The notes below the pieces were generated by a model that was not told the origin of the DNA, ran no database searches, and saw nothing but the letters and a program-made list of their open reading frames with translations. The position numbers and the translations under genes were made by a program. Below are positions 1-6,687 of a stretch of 7,641 nt of DNA, in pieces (the first letter of the stretch is position 1; every line of letters begins with the position of its first letter). Source of the DNA: JAJTFW01 sp046160245 (GTDB lineage Bacteria; Bacteroidota; Bacteroidia; AKYH767-A; OLB10); contig JBJXGU010000252.1 of the NCBI GenBank assembly GCA_046160245.1, forward strand, positions 1 through 7,641, written 5' to 3'.

Positions 1-139
1 AAAAAAGATTGATAATATTCATGGAGGTTATTACACCACCCAAATTTACATGAATGCATTTTCTTCTGGAATTTATTTTGTGCAATTGATTACCGATAAA
101 GAACAGGTGGCAAACAAGGTGATGAAAAGAGCGGGTTAA
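1..139 (+). CDS. C-terminal end of a T9SS-secreted protein (type A sorting domain), partial
   Basis: Only the last 45 codons are present; reading starts at base 2 and the stop is TAA at 137-139. The translated tail contains GGYYTTQIYMNAFSSGIYFV followed by QLITDKEQVANKVMKRAG. This is the usual form of the type A C-terminal sorting domain of the Bacteroidota type IX secretion system: a beta-rich stretch, the core L/F-x-SGIYFV-x-L, a short turn, and a final K-x-V/M-x-K-R. The domain directs a protein that has crossed the inner membrane by Sec to the T9SS outer-membrane translocon, where it is cleaved off and the cargo is released or attached to the surface. The cargo domain lies outside the window, so the function of the protein (enzyme, adhesin or other) cannot be told. 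The gene converges on the phosphohexomutase gene, with a hairpin terminator between them. Confidence 0.85.
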   Translation, partial: KKIDNIHGGYYTTQIYMNAFSSGIYFVQLITDKEQVANKVMKRAG

Positions 140-165
140 GTTTTTCACTCTCGTTTGTATTAAAA

Positions 166-198
166 AAAAGCAACACAGTCCTAAACCATGTTGCTTTT
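166..198. terminator. Bidirectional intrinsic terminator between convergent genes
   Basis: AAAAGCAACA at 166-175 is the exact reverse complement of TGTTGCTTTT at 189-198, giving a 10-bp stem with a 13-nt loop. Read on the plus strand, the stem ends in TTTT followed by AT-rich sequence. Read on the minus strand, the extra A's at 162-165 extend the T run. It lies 27 bases after the stop of the plus-strand gene and about 90 bases beyond the stop of the minus-strand mutase gene, so it could serve both. The stem has only four G:C pairs, so strength is uncertain. Confidence 0.7.
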
Positions 199-285
199 AT
201 ATTTTGTGAGTTTGGATTAACCCAAAAAAGTCATTTGATTTTTTGCCCTACGTGCTGACATTGATTTATCAATGGATTATCGGAA

Positions 286-1692
286 TTAATTTAACAACGT
301 TGCTTTCGCGTCGTTAAGAATGTCAAAGGCGGCTTCTTTTGTTCCCGACTCGGCGTAGGTGCGTAAAACGGGTTCTGTGCCTGAGGCGCGAATCATGAGC
401 CAATCGCCGTTTTCAAAAAAGTATTTGTAGCCGTCAAGATCTTCTACTTTGGCAACTTTGTATTTACCGAAGTTGGAATAATTGCCCGACTTGCAATTGG
501 CCAATACTTTTTGTTTGATTTCTTCTTTGATGTGAAGGTCGTTTCGTTCGAATGAAAAACGGCCAACGATGGCATATACTTCGTCAATTAAATCATTTAA
601 TGTTTTTCCACTTTTGGCCATGAATTCCCAAATGGTGAGACCCATCCAAATACCATCGCGCTCTGGAATATGTCCTTTAATGGCAATACCGCCCGACTCT
701 TCTCCACCTAATAATACATCTTCATGTATCATAATTTCAGCAATGTATTTAAAACCGATTTTAACGGTCTCAATTTCGAGCCCATAGTGTTTGCATAACT
801 TCTCTACTTTAGGTGTTGCTGAGAACGCTACACACACTTTTCCGCCCAAACCCTTATACTTATGCAGATAGTGAATCAACAATAAAATGATATGATGCGA
901 GTCGACGAAATTTCCTTTGCCATCGTAAAATCCTAAACGATCCGCGTCACCATCGGTCACTAAACCAGAATCAATGTTTCCGCTGTTCTTAATTAAATTA
1001 GAAAACTCAGTTAGGTTTTTATGAATGGGCTCTGGCGCTTGTCCCATGAAAGATGGGTTATAGTCGCAGTGCAAAAATGTTAAATCAGGCATCAAGCGCT
1101 TCATCACATTTTGTCCGGAACCATACATGGCATCAAAAGCTAAATTCAATCCTGATTTTTTTATGGCATCGAGATCAAAGTTGGCTTCTACGTGATCGCA
1201 ATACATCGTTTCAAGATCAACATACTTCAATGAACCATTGGCTTCTAAAGTGGCAATGTCGATGGAAGCATAATTCACAGTGCATTTCTCGGGAATCAAA
1301 TCTTCTATTTCAGCCACTAAAGAAGGCTGTAAAGGTCCACCGAATGATCCTTTCAATTTAAATCCATTGTATGAGGGAGGATTGTGACTTGCGGTGATGA
1401 TGATTCCTAAATCTTTTTTCAGCTTCACAGCGCCTAAAGAGATCATGGGAGTAGAAACAAATATTTTGGATAAGTCTACTTGCACGCCTAGCGTACACAT
1501 CACACGTGCTACGGTTTCACAAAAGAGTTGACCTGCAAAGCGGCAATCGTGACCTAATACAATTTTAGGTTTCGCATTTTGCTTTAATAACCACTTGGCG
1601 GTTCCTTCTGCAACGCGGGCTACATTTTCAACTGTGAAATCTTCAGCTATGATGGCTCTCCATCCGTCAGTTCCAAATTTGATTTTTGTCAT
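286..1692 (-). CDS. Phosphoglucomutase/phosphomannomutase (alpha-D-phosphohexomutase family)
   Basis: This cytoplasmic enzyme interconverts hexose 1- and 6-phosphates (glucose and/or mannose) through a phosphoserine and a bisphosphate intermediate, linking glycolysis to glycogen and sugar-nucleotide synthesis. All four family signatures are present in order in 468 residues: the N-terminal KFGTDGWRAII (5-15); the serine loop TASHNPPSYNGFK (100-112) with catalytic Ser102; the Mg2+ loop DGDADR (247-252); the sugar-binding loop GGEESGG (329-335); and the phosphate-binding loop RASGTEPVLR (435-444). Length and start fit the family, because the first Met lies just before FGTDGWR. The EESGG form of the sugar loop differs from the GlmM-type loop, so I prefer PGM/PMM over phosphoglucosamine mutase, but the true sugar cannot be read from sequence. 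A 134-bp gap with its own promoter candidate separates it from the upstream secreted-protein gene, so it is probably transcribed separately. Confidence 0.95.
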   Translation of the reverse strand: MTKIKFGTDGWRAIIAEDFTVENVARVAEGTAKWLLKQNAKPKIVLGHDCRFAGQLFCETVARVMCTLGVQVDLSKIFVSTPMISLGAVKLKKDLGIIITASHNPPSYNGFKLKGSFGGPLQPSLVAEIEDLIPEKCTVNYASIDIATLEANGSLKYVDLETMYCDHVEANFDLDAIKKSGLNLAFDAMYGSGQNVMKRLMPDLTFLHCDYNPSFMGQAPEPIHKNLTEFSNLIKNSGNIDSGLVTDGDADRLGFYDGKGNFVDSHHIILLLIHYLHKYKGLGGKVCVAFSATPKVEKLCKHYGLEIETVKIGFKYIAEIMIHEDVLLGGEESGGIAIKGHIPERDGIWMGLTIWEFMAKSGKTLNDLIDEVYAIVGRFSFERNDLHIKEEIKQKVLANCKSGNYSNFGKYKVAKVEDLDGYKYFFENGDWLMIRASGTEPVLRTYAESGTKEAAFDILNDAKATLLN

Positions 1693-1750
1693 CTTTATAA
1701 ATTTTATGGTGGGTTAAGAAGGGTTTATACGTGCTTCTTGGGTGATGTTA

Positions 1751-1784
1751 CAAATTTAAAAAAAATATGATTAAAGGGCTCAAA
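1751..1784 (-). promoter_or_regulatory. Bacteroidota-type promoter for the phosphohexomutase gene
   Basis: On the minus strand the -7 box TAAATTTG (plus 1751-1758) matches TAnnTTTG exactly, and a TTTG -33 box lies at plus 1781-1784. The 22-bp spacer is slightly long compared with the usual 19-21. Predicted transcription starts near 1744, leaving a leader of about 50 nt. That leader contains a 6-bp inverted repeat, AAGAAG/CTTCTT, at 1716-1721 and 1734-1739. No good Shine-Dalgarno is seen before the start codon, which is normal for this phylum. Confidence 0.5.
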
Positions 1785-1826
1785 TTCAATACAAAAATAA
1801 ACAGGGCGACGACCAGAATTCAAAGT

Positions 1827-2924
1827 TTAATAATTCTCCACAAAATAACTCACTTTATTCCAAGGGCTTTGCACCAATGCTTTTTGGTATAGATAAGCTT
1901 GACTCCGCGTAATTTCCTGTTGATTGATTTTACGAATAATGAAGTTGAAATTTTTGGCACGAATGAAATCGATGAGTAGCTGATCTTTAATTTTTATATC
2001 GAGCTTCAGGATATCTTTATACGGAATTTCTGTTAATGGCGCATCGTTTATATAGATGATGAGCCCCAAAGGATCATACATCAACTCCGCCCCTACTTTC
2101 TTCCAAAGTTCACTCACTTCAATCTTAGTTACCTTCCATTTGCTTTTCTGTGTAAAGTTTGACAATTTATCACCACCTAAATTATAAAATACTTCTTGAT
2201 TGTTTTTTAGATATTCGCCAATTGCAGACAACAACTCATTTCCATTAATCACTTTTTCACTTGTCGATTCCGTTAATTTATCCAAGGTCCATACAACCAA
2301 CTTTTGGGGCACTTGATTCAATGAAAATGCGCTGACATTAAACCTCAAGTTACCAATATATTCATCTCGAATTTTTTTCGAATCGTTAACATTATTAATC
2401 ACCTTTCCTGCAAATTGCAAAAACTGATAATTATAATTTTTTGAATTCAGAAAACTTGCCAGGTTGGCATTAAAATTTCCGTTGGCATTCGTGTTGACTC
2501 TTTCGCGCATTAAAAACTCTTCCAAATCACTATATTCCACATACCCATATTCCACATCATCGCCCTTTGTATTTCGATTAGAAAATAAAAATCCACTCGT
2601 TGAACTTTTTAATTCTTTATTCGCATTGTCCCACATTTCATAAATAAAAATTACTTCCTGATTCAAAAAAGAAGTGCCTGAACTGGCATCAATCTCTTTC
2701 AAACTTTGAGCGATAATATAGAATTCTTTATTAGACGAGTTCCAAAGCTTCACATTTCCGGTAAGGATGGCGTTATATGTTATCCTACATAGCTCATGCA
2801 CAAAATTACAGCCGGTACTATCGGTTTGTTCGGCAGCGGTTACTCGGAGGATCACAGGAATTTGAGCTTGCAGGCTTGCAACGCTCAACGCAAAAACAAA
2901 TACGAATCCGATCCACTTTTTCAT
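1827..2924 (-). CDS. Secreted protein of unknown function
   Basis: I do not recognise this 365-residue protein. It opens with a clear Sec signal peptide: MKKW, a hydrophobic core IGFVFVFALSVASL, then LQA with likely cleavage before Gln21. Gln after the cleavage site is common in Bacteroidota. There is no lipobox Cys at the cleavage site and no T9SS sorting tail, so a periplasmic or outer-membrane-associated location is likely. No further transmembrane segment is obvious. The mature part has only two cysteines, Cys39 and Cys46, which could form a disulfide. It looks like mixed alpha/beta sequence, with a charged and aromatic C-terminus ending in VENY. The stretch from about 48 to 137 (AILTGNVKLW, then YGYVEYSDLEEFL) faintly recalls the layout of the gliding/T9SS protein GldN, but I would not assign it on that basis. 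It starts 32 bases after the stop of the PaaY-like gene and is probably the last gene of that operon. Confidence 0.8.
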   Translation of the reverse strand: MKKWIGFVFVFALSVASLQAQIPVILRVTAAEQTDSTGCNFVHELCRITYNAILTGNVKLWNSSNKEFYIIAQSLKEIDASSGTSFLNQEVIFIYEMWDNANKELKSSTSGFLFSNRNTKGDDVEYGYVEYSDLEEFLMRERVNTNANGNFNANLASFLNSKNYNYQFLQFAGKVINNVNDSKKIRDEYIGNLRFNVSAFSLNQVPQKLVVWTLDKLTESTSEKVINGNELLSAIGEYLKNNQEVFYNLGGDKLSNFTQKSKWKVTKIEVSELWKKVGAELMYDPLGLIIYINDAPLTEIPYKDILKLDIKIKDQLLIDFIRAKNFNFIIRKINQQEITRSQAYLYQKALVQSPWNKVSYFVENY

Positions 2925-2956
2925 TTGACTATAAATATACTGCTTCTTAGTAAGGC

Positions 2957-3568
2957 TTACAAGCTATCTTTTTCTTTCTGCTGATTCCAGGTACTGTAAT
3001 TCGCATCTTGCACGACTCTATCGGTTGGAATTTCACGCAATGGTTCGCAGGGTTTTAGTGTTTTGTATAACTCTTCCGGAAGTTGCTGATACAATTGCGT
3101 TCCTTTTGTTTTCCAGGCAATCATTTCATCGGTGATGTCCTTGATGATTTTGGCCGGATTCCCGACTACTATTTTGCGCTCAGGAATTTGCATGCCTTCA
3201 GGAATAAAACACAATGCACCTACCAATGAATTATCGCCAATAATAACTCGATCCATCACCACAGCATTCATTCCGACCAACACATTTTTACCAACGATAG
3301 CACCATGAATGATGGCGCCATGACCAATATGCGCTCCTTCTTTTAGATGAACAGTTACGCCGGGAAACATATGGATCGTACAATTTTCTTGCACGTTACA
3401 TCCATCTTCAATAATAATAGCGCCCCAATCGCCACGAATAGCTGCACCCGGACCAATGTACACCTTCTTTCCAATAATTACATTCCCTGTAACGGTAGCA
3501 TTGGGATGAACGAATGCACTCTCGTGAATTACGGGACGATAACCATTGAACTCAAAGATATTTGCCAT
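2957..3568 (-). CDS. paaY: PaaY-like gamma-carbonic-anhydrase-fold protein
   Basis: This is a 203-residue left-handed beta-helix protein built from hexapeptide repeats (about residues 12-140) with a C-terminal helical tail. The catalytic pattern of the gamma-carbonic anhydrase family is retained: Arg45 and Asp47 in IRGDWG, Asn58 and Gln60 in NVQEN, and candidate metal ligands His66, His83 and His88, the last two five residues apart as in Cam. The tail motif EPLREI (175-180) and the overall length point to PaaY rather than the shorter YrdA type. E. coli PaaY is a thioesterase that clears dead-end CoA intermediates of phenylacetate breakdown; relatives can have carbonic anhydrase activity. No other paa gene is visible. 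I chose ATG at 3568 because MANIFEFNGYRPV aligns with the family N-terminus and an A/G-rich stretch precedes it. An upstream ATG at 3604 would add twelve mostly charged residues. It lies 47 bases after the carboxylase stop, probably in the same transcript. Confidence 0.85.
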   Translation of the reverse strand: MANIFEFNGYRPVIHESAFVHPNATVTGNVIIGKKVYIGPGAAIRGDWGAIIIEDGCNVQENCTIHMFPGVTVHLKEGAHIGHGAIIHGAIVGKNVLVGMNAVVMDRVIIGDNSLVGALCFIPEGMQIPERKIVVGNPAKIIKDITDEMIAWKTKGTQLYQQLPEELYKTLKPCEPLREIPTDRVVQDANYSTWNQQKEKDSL

Positions 3569-3615
3569 GCAATTCTTTTTTTCTTCTTTAGATGGATGCT
3601 TCAATTAATAAAAAA

Positions 3616-5250
3616 CTACGTCTGTATGATACCTACATTAAATTGTTTTTCGATGGGTGCATGATTCGCCATTTCTATTCCCATGGAAATCCACTTACGA
3701 GTCTCCAATGGATCAATAATTGCATCTACCCACAAACGCGATGCTGCGTAATACGCCGACATCTGTTCATTATAACGATCGGTAATTTTTTTCAAGAGTT
3801 CATTCTCCTCTTCCTCTGAGAATTCTTTTCCTTTTGCTTTCAACGTTGCCGTTTGAATTTGCAAAATTGTTTTTGCTGATTGTGCTCCGCCCATCACTGC
3901 AATTTGTGCGCTGGGCCAAGCGAAGATCAAACGTGGATCATACGCTTTGCCGCACATCGCATAATTTCCAGCACCAAAAGAATTTCCAATGATGATCGTA
4001 AACTTCGGTACCACCGAATTTGCCACTGCACTTACTAACTTCGCTCCGTCCTTAATGATTCCTCCTTGCTCCGAGCGAGATCCCACCATAAATCCAGTTA
4101 CATCTTGTACGAAGATCAACGGAATTTTACGCTGATTGCAGTTCATAATAAATCGCGCGGCTTTATCGGCGCTATCACTAAAAATCACACCGCCAATTTG
4201 CATTTCACCTTTTTTGCTCTTTACTACTTTTCGCTGATTCGCAACAATCCCCACAGCCCATCCATCTATACGAGCATAACCACATAAAATAGTTTGACCA
4301 TATTTATCTTTATACTCATCGAATTCGCTATTATCGACTAAACGATGAATAATTTCGAGCATATCGTACTGCTTATCTCTTGCCTCTGGAATAATGCCAA
4401 AAATTTCTTTCTCATCTTTCTTAGGTTTGGCTGCTTCTGCTCTGTCAAATCCAGCATCGGGCAAACGACCTAACTTTGAAAAAACGCGCTTGATATAATC
4501 CAAACAACTTTCATCATCGGGAAATTTATTATCCGTTACACCTGAAATTTCACTTTGCGTAGTGGCACCACCTAACGTTTCATTGTCCACATCTTCACCA
4601 ATAGCTGATTTTACGAGATATGATCCGGCTAAAAACACAGAACCTGTTTTATCTACAATCATCGCTTCATCGCTCATGATAGGAAGATAAGCTCCTCCGG
4701 CAACACAGGAACCCATGATGGCTGCAATTTGAATAATGCCCATGGAACTCATTACTGCATTATTTCTAAAAATTCGTCCAAAATGTTCTTTATCGGGGAA
4801 AATTTCATCTTGCATCGGCAAAAAGACACCGGCACTATCCACCAAATAAACGATTGGTAAACGATTTTCCATGGCAATTTCCTGAGCACGCAAATTCTTT
4901 TTCGCTGTCATTGGAAACCATGCGCCTGCTTTTACGGTAGCATCATTAGCCACTACGATACATTGTCGACCCGAAATATAACCTATAACGACTACCACCC
5001 CCGCAGAAGGACAACCACCCACATCACTGTACATTCCATCGGCGGCTAATGCACCAATTTCAATTTGTGGAGCGTCCTTATCTAACAAGTAGGCAATTCG
5101 CTCACGCGCTAATAGTTTCCCTTTCTCCTTCTGTTTCTCCGCACTCTTCTTCCCTCCGCCTTGATAAACGCCTTGCAATCGTTGAGTGAGCGTACTTGAA
5201 AGTAACTTATTTTTATCCTCGTTCTTATTAAATTCAATATTTTGAGACAT
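3616..5250 (-). CDS. Acyl-CoA carboxylase beta subunit (carboxyltransferase), methylcrotonyl-CoA carboxylase-like
   Basis: This cytoplasmic subunit transfers CO2 from carboxybiotin to an acyl-CoA. The 544 residues contain both crotonase-fold carboxyltransferase halves. The N-terminal half has KLLARERI (45-52), VANDATVKAGAWFP (100-113), NLRAQEIAMENRLP (119-132), YLVDSAGVFLP (135-145) and the CoA/oxyanion loop GSCVAGGAYLP (180-190). The C-terminal half has DVTGFMVG (383-390), KDGAK (400-404) and the second oxyanion loop GNSFGAGNYAMCG (422-434). The sequence follows MCC beta (leucine catabolism: methylcrotonyl-CoA to methylglutaconyl-CoA) more closely than propionyl-CoA carboxylase. Propionyl-, geranyl- or other acyl-CoA substrates remain possible. 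A basic insert at about 339-353 (within QRKVVKSKKGEMQIGG) is absent from human MCC beta as I recall it. The partner biotin carboxylase/biotin-carrier subunit is not in the window. The gene has a strong promoter candidate just upstream and leads the PaaY-like and secreted-protein genes. Confidence 0.93.
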   Translation of the reverse strand: MSQNIEFNKNEDKNKLLSSTLTQRLQGVYQGGGKKSAEKQKEKGKLLARERIAYLLDKDAPQIEIGALAADGMYSDVGGCPSAGVVVVIGYISGRQCIVVANDATVKAGAWFPMTAKKNLRAQEIAMENRLPIVYLVDSAGVFLPMQDEIFPDKEHFGRIFRNNAVMSSMGIIQIAAIMGSCVAGGAYLPIMSDEAMIVDKTGSVFLAGSYLVKSAIGEDVDNETLGGATTQSEISGVTDNKFPDDESCLDYIKRVFSKLGRLPDAGFDRAEAAKPKKDEKEIFGIIPEARDKQYDMLEIIHRLVDNSEFDEYKDKYGQTILCGYARIDGWAVGIVANQRKVVKSKKGEMQIGGVIFSDSADKAARFIMNCNQRKIPLIFVQDVTGFMVGSRSEQGGIIKDGAKLVSAVANSVVPKFTIIIGNSFGAGNYAMCGKAYDPRLIFAWPSAQIAVMGGAQSAKTILQIQTATLKAKGKEFSEEEENELLKKITDRYNEQMSAYYAASRLWVDAIIDPLETRKWISMGIEMANHAPIEKQFNVGIIQT

Positions 5251-5285
5251 AGTAAACGTGCCCTTCGCACTTATTAATTATTCTG

Positions 5286-5317
5286 CAAAGATAGTTGTAC
5301 CCGAGCTATTAGCCAAG
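5286..5317 (-). promoter_or_regulatory. Bacteroidota-type promoter for the carboxylase operon
   Basis: The minus strand reads TATCTTTG (plus 5286-5293), an exact TAnnTTTG -7 box. Twenty bases upstream is CTTG (plus 5314-5317), a near-match to the TTTG -33 box at ideal spacing. Transcription would start near 5280, giving a leader of about 30 nt. Within this leader GTGC/GCAC (5258-5261, 5267-5270) could form a tiny hairpin whose loop carries GAAGG on the minus strand, the only Shine-Dalgarno-like bases here, though too far from the start codon to be a standard site. The whole promoter fits in the 81-bp gap after the patatin gene. Confidence 0.6.
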
Positions 5318-5331
5318 TAATTGAAGAAGTG

Positions 5332-6090
5332 TTATTTAGAAAGTTTTAACAGGATTTCCTCGCGTTGAAGCAGGGCCTGTTGATAGCCCATCTTATAAAA
5401 ATCCTTGGCCTTTTTATAGTCGAAAACTTTTGTGTTTTTAAGCTCTGCCGGCTCAATGAGCACATCACATTGAGCTTCGCGATAGGCCGTATTGCTAAAA
5501 ACACATAAATGGAAAGTGCGCTCCAGCACCGACCATGTAGAGGAAATTTTTGTGAGCTCGCCTACTGGATTTACATGAACACCGATGATACGATCCTTGT
5601 ATTTTTGCAAAGGTTCTACGGGTAAATTATTCAATACACCACCGTCCACGAGGAGCATTTGTTTATATTTTACAGGTTTAAATAATCCGGGGATAGAACA
5701 GGAGCCTAAAATAATCGGCTTAACATCTCCTGAATTCAGATAATGCAATTTTCCGGTTAGCAAGTCAGTAACCGCCACATACACCGGGAATTTTAATTCC
5801 TCAAAAGTAACTGGTAAATGTTGATCTAAAAAAGTAACAACGTTATCCATTCGAAGGAGTCCTCCACTAAATGACCCCCGAAACATCCGGAAAATTTTAT
5901 TTTTCATCAACAGATCCAACACGATGCGGGGTTCATAACCAGCGGCCAAAAAAGTACCTGCCATGGCTCCTGCACTGGTGCCACTAATACGAGAAATGCC
6001 AATACCCATTTCATACAACGCTTCCACCACTCCTAAATGAGCGAATCCGCGCGCACCACCACCGGAAAGACATAATTGTACTTTCTTCAT
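5332..6090 (-). CDS. Patatin-like phospholipase family protein (RssA/YchK type)
   Basis: This is a 252-residue serine lipid acyl-hydrolase with the patatin Ser-Asp dyad. It shows the oxyanion-hole motif SGGGARGFAHLG (9-20), the nucleophile elbow GTSAG (37-41) with Ser39, the conserved CSIPGLF (131-137) and the catalytic Asp149 in VDGGVLNNLP (148-157). Apart from the conserved N-terminal strand there is no signal peptide, so it is cytoplasmic or loosely membrane-bound, like the small single-domain bacterial patatins RssA/YchK. It lacks the POTRA and outer-membrane barrel found in the longer secreted PlpD-type patatins. The substrate is likely a phospholipid or lysophospholipid, but none has been shown for this subgroup as far as I know. 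The start fits the family, with the GGGxRG motif following within ten residues. It is followed at 81 bp by the carboxylase gene, which has its own promoter, and preceded by a 118-bp gap. Confidence 0.92.
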   Translation of the reverse strand: MKKVQLCLSGGGARGFAHLGVVEALYEMGIGISRISGTSAGAMAGTFLAAGYEPRIVLDLLMKNKIFRMFRGSFSGGLLRMDNVVTFLDQHLPVTFEELKFPVYVAVTDLLTGKLHYLNSGDVKPIILGSCSIPGLFKPVKYKQMLLVDGGVLNNLPVEPLQKYKDRIIGVHVNPVGELTKISSTWSVLERTFHLCVFSNTAYREAQCDVLIEPAELKNTKVFDYKKAKDFYKMGYQQALLQREEILLKLSK

Positions 6091-6100
6091 AAAATCAATG

Positions 6101-6108
6101 CAAACTTA
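6101..6108 (-). promoter_or_regulatory. Candidate -7 box for the patatin gene
   Basis: The minus strand reads TAAGTTTG, an exact TAnnTTTG, only 10 bases before the patatin start codon. The -33 region at correct spacing is only TTTTC, so the upstream element is weak. If used, the leader would be a few nucleotides long, making the message nearly leaderless. A CACATGTG palindrome at 6118-6125 sits between the two promoter elements and would be well placed for an operator, but no regulator is identified. Confidence 0.3.
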
Positions 6109-6208
6109 ACGCATTAGCACATGTGAAAATGTTTGCCCTTCAAAAATTTTTCTGCAATAAATTAATTTACTGTTCACCTATGAATTCATCATTCTCTAAA
6201 AAATCAAA

Positions 6209-6577
6209 TTAAAATTCATCCAACTCTAGCTTCGGATCCCAAAAAATTTCCTTAAATCGCACCACCTGATCATTTTTCACCTCCACACCATCCTTCTTCA
6301 ACATTTTTTCCATGGCATCTACTTCTCCAAAATGATGCTTACCACTGAGTAATCCGTTGCGATTCACTACACGTTGCGCTGGAACGGGAGGAGTCACACC
6401 ATGCGCGGCATTCATCGCCCAGCCCACCATACGCGCTGACTTTGCTGCACCCAAATACTTTGCAATAGCTCCATACGAAGTAACTCTTCCTTTAGGGATG
6501 AGTCGAGCAACGGCGTGGACATCCTCAAAAAACGAGAAATCGTATTTACGCGGAGTGGGTTCTTTTGATTTAGGCAT
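6209..6577 (-). CDS. Alkyltransferase-like (MGMT-family) DNA-binding protein without the active-site cysteine
   Basis: This 122-residue protein corresponds to the C-terminal DNA-binding domain of O6-alkylguanine-DNA methyltransferase. It has LIPKGRVTSYGAIAKYLG (26-43), with the helix-turn-helix region and the conserved Tyr35; SARMVGWAMNA (47-57), with the likely arginine finger Arg49; and VPAQRVVNRNGLLSG (65-79). In a true methyltransferase the last motif holds PCHR. Here it is PAQR (66-69), so Cys is Ala and His is Gln. The protein therefore cannot accept an alkyl group. Alkyltransferase-like (ATL) proteins bind O6-alkylguanine and hand it to nucleotide excision repair, and that is the likely role. 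I chose ATG at 6577: MPKSKEP followed by FFEDVHAVARLIPKG matches family length, whereas the upstream ATG at 6682 would add 35 basic residues without family character, encoded in AT-rich DNA that looks intergenic. Confidence 0.88.
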   Translation of the reverse strand: MPKSKEPTPRKYDFSFFEDVHAVARLIPKGRVTSYGAIAKYLGAAKSARMVGWAMNAAHGVTPPVPAQRVVNRNGLLSGKHHFGEVDAMEKMLKKDGVEVKNDQVVRFKEIFWDPKLELDEF

Positions 6578-6679
6578 TAGGCGAAAATATATAAAATTTA
6601 TCTTCGCTCTCACATTGTTTCTCACTCTGTTTTTATGGACGGCCAGCCGCACTTTTCGAATGAAATTATTCACTAAGGA

Positions 6680-6687
6680 CAAATATA
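6680..6687 (-). promoter_or_regulatory. Candidate -7 box for the alkyltransferase-like gene
   Basis: The minus strand reads TATATTTG, matching TAnnTTTG. No -33 TTTG lies at normal spacing; the nearest TTG is 24 bases upstream. Transcription would begin near 6673, downstream of the alternative ATG at 6682, so if this promoter is used the shorter protein start at 6577 is the only possible one. It overlaps the left edge of the inverted-repeat element. Confidence 0.25.

Noticed and set aside
259..274. Short hairpin CATTGAT/ATCAATG just after the phosphohexomutase stop
   Set aside because: It has a two-base loop, low G:C and no T run on the minus strand; the stronger hairpin at 166-198 is the better terminator.
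569..787. Open frame on the plus strand, 72 codons
   Set aside because: It lies antisense inside the phosphohexomutase gene, whose motifs are intact; its protein has no recognisable features.
1053..1361. Open frame on the plus strand, 102 codons
   Set aside because: It is antisense within the phosphohexomutase gene; composition is that of a shadow frame.
1798..1829. Possible terminator after the secreted-protein gene (TAAAC/GTTTA with T-rich tail)
   Set aside because: The stem is only five A:T-rich pairs, too weak to call.
3347..3819. Overlapping plus-strand open frames opposite the PaaY-like and carboxylase genes
   Set aside because: They are antisense to well-supported genes, overlap each other in different frames and show no domain.
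6180..6189. 10-bp palindrome ATGAATTCAT
   Set aside because: It includes an EcoRI site and is easily expected by chance in AT-rich DNA; no promoter or partner site is seen around it.
6578..6682. N-terminal extension of the alkyltransferase-like protein from ATG 6682
   Set aside because: The 35 extra residues are basic and not family-like, and the DNA resembles intergenic sequence; a candidate promoter would start transcription inside it.
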